From GCA-2718595 sp963935005 (GTDB taxonomy: Bacteria; Gemmatimonadota; Gemmatimonadetes; Longimicrobiales; Gaopeijiaceae), in NCBI GenBank assembly GCA_963935005.1, contig CAWWAX010000066.1, positions 1 to 8,087 on the forward strand: a stretch of 8,087 nt of DNA, read 5' to 3'. The notes beneath the pieces were generated by a model. That model saw only the letters and a list, made by a program, of their open reading frames with translations. It was not told where the DNA came from and did no database searches. Of this stretch, positions 5,486 to 8,087 are shown one piece after another (within the stretch, counting starts at the first letter, position 1; every line of letters starts with the position of its first letter). Made by a program: the position numbers and the translations under genes.

Positions 5486-7528
5486 TTAAGCTGTAAGACC
5501 AGCTGGAGCCCTAGACGATTTCTTTTGATTTGAACTCAATTGACTGCCCCTTGAGGGCCACATTGTGATGACGCCTCCCAGGGAGATCACTAATCCTCCA
5601 TACCATATCCAACCAACCAAAATATTGACTTGAAATTCAAAGGTAGCCCGTTGAGCTTCTGGATCATTTAGAAAAGCTCCATTCAGGTCATTCACACTCT
5701 CCAGAATCACGTATAAATCTTCTAGGAATTTAGACCGAATCCCTACTTCAGTCACTGGAGCTTGCCATGTTAGATAAAGCCGCTTTTCAGCAGTCATAGT
5801 TCCTACTGGAACACCGTTCTCACTGACCGCTATCACAGCTGTCGTCTTAGCTGCCAAATTATCTCCACGAGCAGAGGACAAGCCTTGATATGTTAGGTTG
5901 TACTCATGTCCTAACGGTGACTCAATAGTCACAGATTCACCCGGATCAAGAGTTTGTATCAATTCACGATCAAAAGCGGCTCCAGCAAAAGCGGTGAAGA
6001 TAAGGACTACTCCTAGATGAACAATATATCCGCCCCACCGACGTCTATTCCGACTGATCAAATGCACAAAAGCTACAAAGTGTCCTTCTCCTTCAATACG
6101 TGAACGGGCCTTGGTGCCTTTGATGAATTCAACCATAATGATGGTCAACACGAATGAAGAAAGCCCAAAAGTTACCAGCGGCATGACTTGCCGAACTCCC
6201 ATGACATAAAAGCACAAAGCTACTGATAACCCGACCGCAATAGGCATTCGAAAGTTCTTCACCAGATTGCGTCGAGAAGCTTTGCGCCAAGCAATGACTG
6301 GTCCGATACCCATCAATGCGAGCAAAGCAAGTCCCAAAGGTAGATTTATTTGATTAAAATAGGGTGGGCCAACCGTTATAGTTTGACCAGTGATACCCTC
6401 AGTGATTAAGGGGAACAGAGTGCCAAACATAACAGCAAATGCCGCGGCAAGAAAAAGGACATTGTTGAAAAGGAAAGCAGACTCGCGTGAGAGATAGGAT
6501 TCAATCTGACGCTCACTCTTAAGCAGAGGCTTCCTCCAAACAATTAACATAATAGAAAGAACAGCAACCGCTCCCATAAAGCCCAAGAAAATGAAAGCGA
6601 TTTTAGTGTTTTCTGCAAACGTATGGACTGATTCGATCAGTCCAGATCGTGTTAAAAAGGTAGCGAAAATCGTGAGTAAAAAAGTCGCAACAACGAGACC
6701 CATATTCCAGACCTTCAACATACCACGATTCTCCTGAATCTGAATCGAGTGTAGAAAAGCTGTAGCTGTAAGCCAAGGTAACAAAGAGGCATTTTCAACT
6801 GGATCCCAAAACCAAAATCCGCCCCAACCCAGTTCTTCATAAGCCCATCTCATTCCAAAGATGATACCATTAGCTAAGAAGAACCAAGACAATAAAATCC
6901 ACCTCCGAGTAATTACAATCCATCTAGTGTCCAAACGTCCATTTAGTAAAGCTGAAATGGCAAAAGCAAAGGGAATCGTGAAAGCGGTAAATCCCAGATA
7001 CAGGGTCGGTGGATGAATAGTCATCCAATAGTTCTGAAGCTGTGGATTTAAGCCTCTCCCATTTGCTGGAGCAAAGGGCATCCGTTCAAATGGATTCACA
7101 TCCGCAAAAAGTAGTACTAAAAGGAAAAACCCTGTAATCGTCAGTAATACACCGACTACATAAGGCATAAACTCTCTATTTTTGTTCCTATTGGAGAAAG
7201 TGGCTGCAACCGAAAATAGTGAGAGAAGCAGGGCCCAGAAAACCAGGGACCCTCTTTGGCCAGCCCAAAGTCCGGCGACTTTGAAATAGGTCGGCAGCTC
7301 ACGGTTGGAATAATTAGCAACGTACCAGTAATCAAATCGATCCGTTAGAAAAGCAACTATTATACCAGCGGAAGTTAGAATTAGAAGAAAAAAAACGGCG
7401 TAGACACACATCTCTCCGCTTAGAACCAAGTCTCCACGTCTCTTGGCACCCCCCCAAAAAGCTAATGCTGCACCCACGACGCTTACAGGCAGTGCGATCC
7501 AGAGAGCGAACTCTCCGAGTAGGGTCAC
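5486..7528 (-). CDS. ccmF: CcmF, cytochrome c heme lyase core subunit
   Basis: CcmF takes heme from CcmE and attaches it to CxxCH motifs of apocytochromes on the outer side of the inner membrane. The 680-residue product has many membrane helices, the WWD motif WGGFWFWDPVENASLLPWL (235-253), and four histidines matching the functional set of E. coli CcmF: H172 (IHPP), H260 (FLHS), H302 (SVHTF) and H504 (YIVHLG). A large extracytoplasmic segment (about 520-635) precedes a last helix (about 636-656) and a polar tail. The start is GTG 7528, with GGAGG 10 bases upstream, overlapping the ccmE stop as GTGA. With no ccmH in the operon, CcmF may act without the usual CcmH/I partner; this is inference from context. 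Confidence 0.97.
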   Translation of the reverse strand: MTLLGEFALWIALPVSVVGAALAFWGGAKRRGDLVLSGEMCVYAVFFLLILTSAGIIVAFLTDRFDYWYVANYSNRELPTYFKVAGLWAGQRGSLVFWALLLSLFSVAATFSNRNKNREFMPYVVGVLLTITGFFLLVLLFADVNPFERMPFAPANGRGLNPQLQNYWMTIHPPTLYLGFTAFTIPFAFAISALLNGRLDTRWIVITRRWILLSWFFLANGIIFGMRWAYEELGWGGFWFWDPVENASLLPWLTATAFLHSIQIQENRGMLKVWNMGLVVATFLLTIFATFLTRSGLIESVHTFAENTKIAFIFLGFMGAVAVLSIMLIVWRKPLLKSERQIESYLSRESAFLFNNVLFLAAAFAVMFGTLFPLITEGITGQTITVGPPYFNQINLPLGLALLALMGIGPVIAWRKASRRNLVKNFRMPIAVGLSVALCFYVMGVRQVMPLVTFGLSSFVLTIIMVEFIKGTKARSRIEGEGHFVAFVHLISRNRRRWGGYIVHLGVVLIFTAFAGAAFDRELIQTLDPGESVTIESPLGHEYNLTYQGLSSARGDNLAAKTTAVIAVSENGVPVGTMTAEKRLYLTWQAPVTEVGIRSKFLEDLYVILESVNDLNGAFLNDPEAQRATFEFQVNILVGWIWYGGLVISLGGVITMWPSRGSQLSSNQKKSSRAPAGLTA

Positions 7529-7965
7529 TCTATGAAATCCTCCAAGAGCTCTTCAGGAGTAGCTTCGTATCGGCTTCCACACTTAGTAAGTACTACCGTA
7601 GCAGCGAATACACCGTCTTCTCTGAACCGACCCTCTAGTACAACATCTTGTAGTTCCTGATCGTTAAATGTATCTGGAAGGATGTCTCTGTATTCTACAG
7701 GAAATCGGATAGATTCATCCTCCAAATCTGCTACAGTGAAGTGGTGCAACAATTCGTTAGAATCCCTAGACCACGAACCTTTCTCTAACCGGCCACTCAC
7801 CTTCACACCCACCTGATGAAAAGTGGGGTCTGTTTCTACCCGACTTATTAACTCAATGGGCGTGAGATAGTAAGTCATTGTTTCAGTCACTCCAGTCCAG
7901 ATCAAATAACCTACGACCAAAGAAACTCCTCCAACTGCCGTCAGAAATCTGGAATTATTCTTCAT
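7525..7965 (-). CDS. ccmE: CcmE heme chaperone, CxxxY variant
   Basis: CcmE is the membrane-anchored chaperone that binds heme covalently and carries it from CcmC to CcmF. From ATG 7965 it is 146 residues: a short basic N-terminus, one membrane anchor (about 7-26), then an OB-fold beta domain with the typical VKVSGRL (55-60) and a VVLEGRFREDGVFAATVVLTK region. The heme-binding motif, normally HDENY or similar, is here CGSRY (C129 to Y133). The classical histidine is cysteine and the tyrosine is kept. This is the form known from the variant System I*. An in-frame TTG at 7998 would add 11 residues, but AGGG 8 bases before ATG 7965 favours the shorter form. It is the first gene of the operon. 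Confidence 0.95.
   Translation of the reverse strand: MKNNSRFLTAVGGVSLVVGYLIWTGVTETMTYYLTPIELISRVETDPTFHQVGVKVSGRLEKGSWSRDSNELLHHFTVADLEDESIRFPVEYRDILPDTFNDQELQDVVLEGRFREDGVFAATVVLTKCGSRYEATPEELLEDFIE
7539..7543 (-). promoter_or_regulatory. Ribosome binding site for ccmF (GTG start)
   Basis: GGAGG on the minus strand, within the last codons of ccmE, ends 10 bases before the GTG at 7528. It supports the GTG start and the GTGA overlap with ccmE. Confidence 0.6.
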
Positions 7966-7973
7966 TGTAACGG

Positions 7974-7977
7974 CCCT
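7974..7977 (-). promoter_or_regulatory. Ribosome binding site deciding the ccmE start
   Basis: AGGG on the minus strand ends 8 bases before ATG 7965. The alternative TTG at 7998 has no purine-rich site at a useful distance and would lie only about 14 bases from the predicted transcription start. Confidence 0.45.
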
Positions 7978-8018
7978 GGTGCCAATGGTGGACAGCAAAT
8001 AATAGTTTCAATTTCAAT

Positions 8019-8048
8019 ATAATATAAGGACACTATCCTGATGAGCAA
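8019..8048 (-). promoter_or_regulatory. Candidate promoter of the ccm operon
   Basis: On the minus strand, TTGCTC (8043-8048) and TATTAT (8019-8024) are separated by 18 bases. This predicts a transcript start near 8012 and a leader of about 45 bases before ccmE. The -10 has five of six consensus bases, the -35 four of six. The -35 overlaps the start codon region of the divergent gene, so the two genes may interfere. Confidence 0.5.
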
Positions 8049-8087
8049 AGTCATACCGTGCAAAAAAATAAAAATCGGGTTATCTCT
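8041..8087 (+). CDS. N-terminus of an unidentified divergent gene (cut by window edge)
   Basis: ATG 8041 opens a frame that runs without a stop to the window edge, giving 15 residues (MSKVIPCKKIKIGLS). AAGGA at 8026-8030 lies 10 bases upstream. The basic start followed by the beginning of a hydrophobic run could be the n-region of a signal peptide or membrane anchor, but too little is present to say. A GTG at 8058, in another frame, is a weaker alternative. It is divergent from ccmE and marks the upstream limit of the ccm operon. Confidence 0.4.
   Translation, partial: MSKVIPCKKIKIGLS

Noticed and set aside
1..8087. CRISPR arrays, insertion sequences, tRNA or rRNA genes, origin-type repeats
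   Set aside because: No repeated spacers, transposase-like frames, inverted-repeat ends or RNA gene signatures were seen on either strand.

Overview
The window is bacterial chromosomal DNA, moderately AT-rich by eye, with tightly packed genes and short spacers. The recA fragment at the left edge and the seven-gene cytochrome c maturation operon indicate a Gram-negative-type or otherwise two-compartment respiring bacterium. The phylum cannot be fixed from sequence alone. The CcmE variant (CxxxY heme-ligand motif), the absence of ccmG and ccmH from the operon, and the gene order E-F-(zinc ribbon)-A-B-C-D argue against a typical proteobacterium. They would fit lineages such as Chloroflexota/SAR202, Gemmatimonadota or relatives; that placement is a low-confidence inference.

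Layout: (1) 1-280, minus strand: 5' part of recA, cut by the window edge. (2) 281-569: intergenic region with a likely recA promoter and SOS-like repeat, plus two opposing short reading frames of doubtful status. (3) 570-2668, plus strand: a two-gene unit. It encodes a mercuric-reductase-like flavoprotein disulfide oxidoreductase that appears to start at a CTG codon, and a TVP38/TMEM64 (SNARE_assoc) membrane protein whose reading frame overlaps it. (4) 2696-7965, minus strand: a compact operon ccmE-ccmF-(CcmI-like zinc-ribbon protein)-ccmA-ccmB-ccmC-ccmD-like, convergent with (3). (5) 7966-8087: a divergent promoter region with the first codons of a plus-strand gene cut by the right edge.

Functionally, the operon encodes System I cytochrome c maturation. 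CcmA and CcmB form the ABC module. CcmC, helped by the CcmD-like protein, loads heme on CcmE. CcmE hands heme to the CcmF ligase. Both ends of the operon are visible (a divergent gene on one side, a convergent gene on the other), so the lack of ccmG and ccmH is a property of this cluster and not a window-edge effect. Together with the cysteine in place of the usual CcmE histidine, this matches the variant known as System I*, described in archaea and some bacteria such as Desulfovibrio. The less familiar part is the small membrane-anchored zinc-ribbon protein between ccmF and ccmA. Three gene junctions in the operon overlap as GTGA, ATGA and TTGA, which suggests translational coupling.
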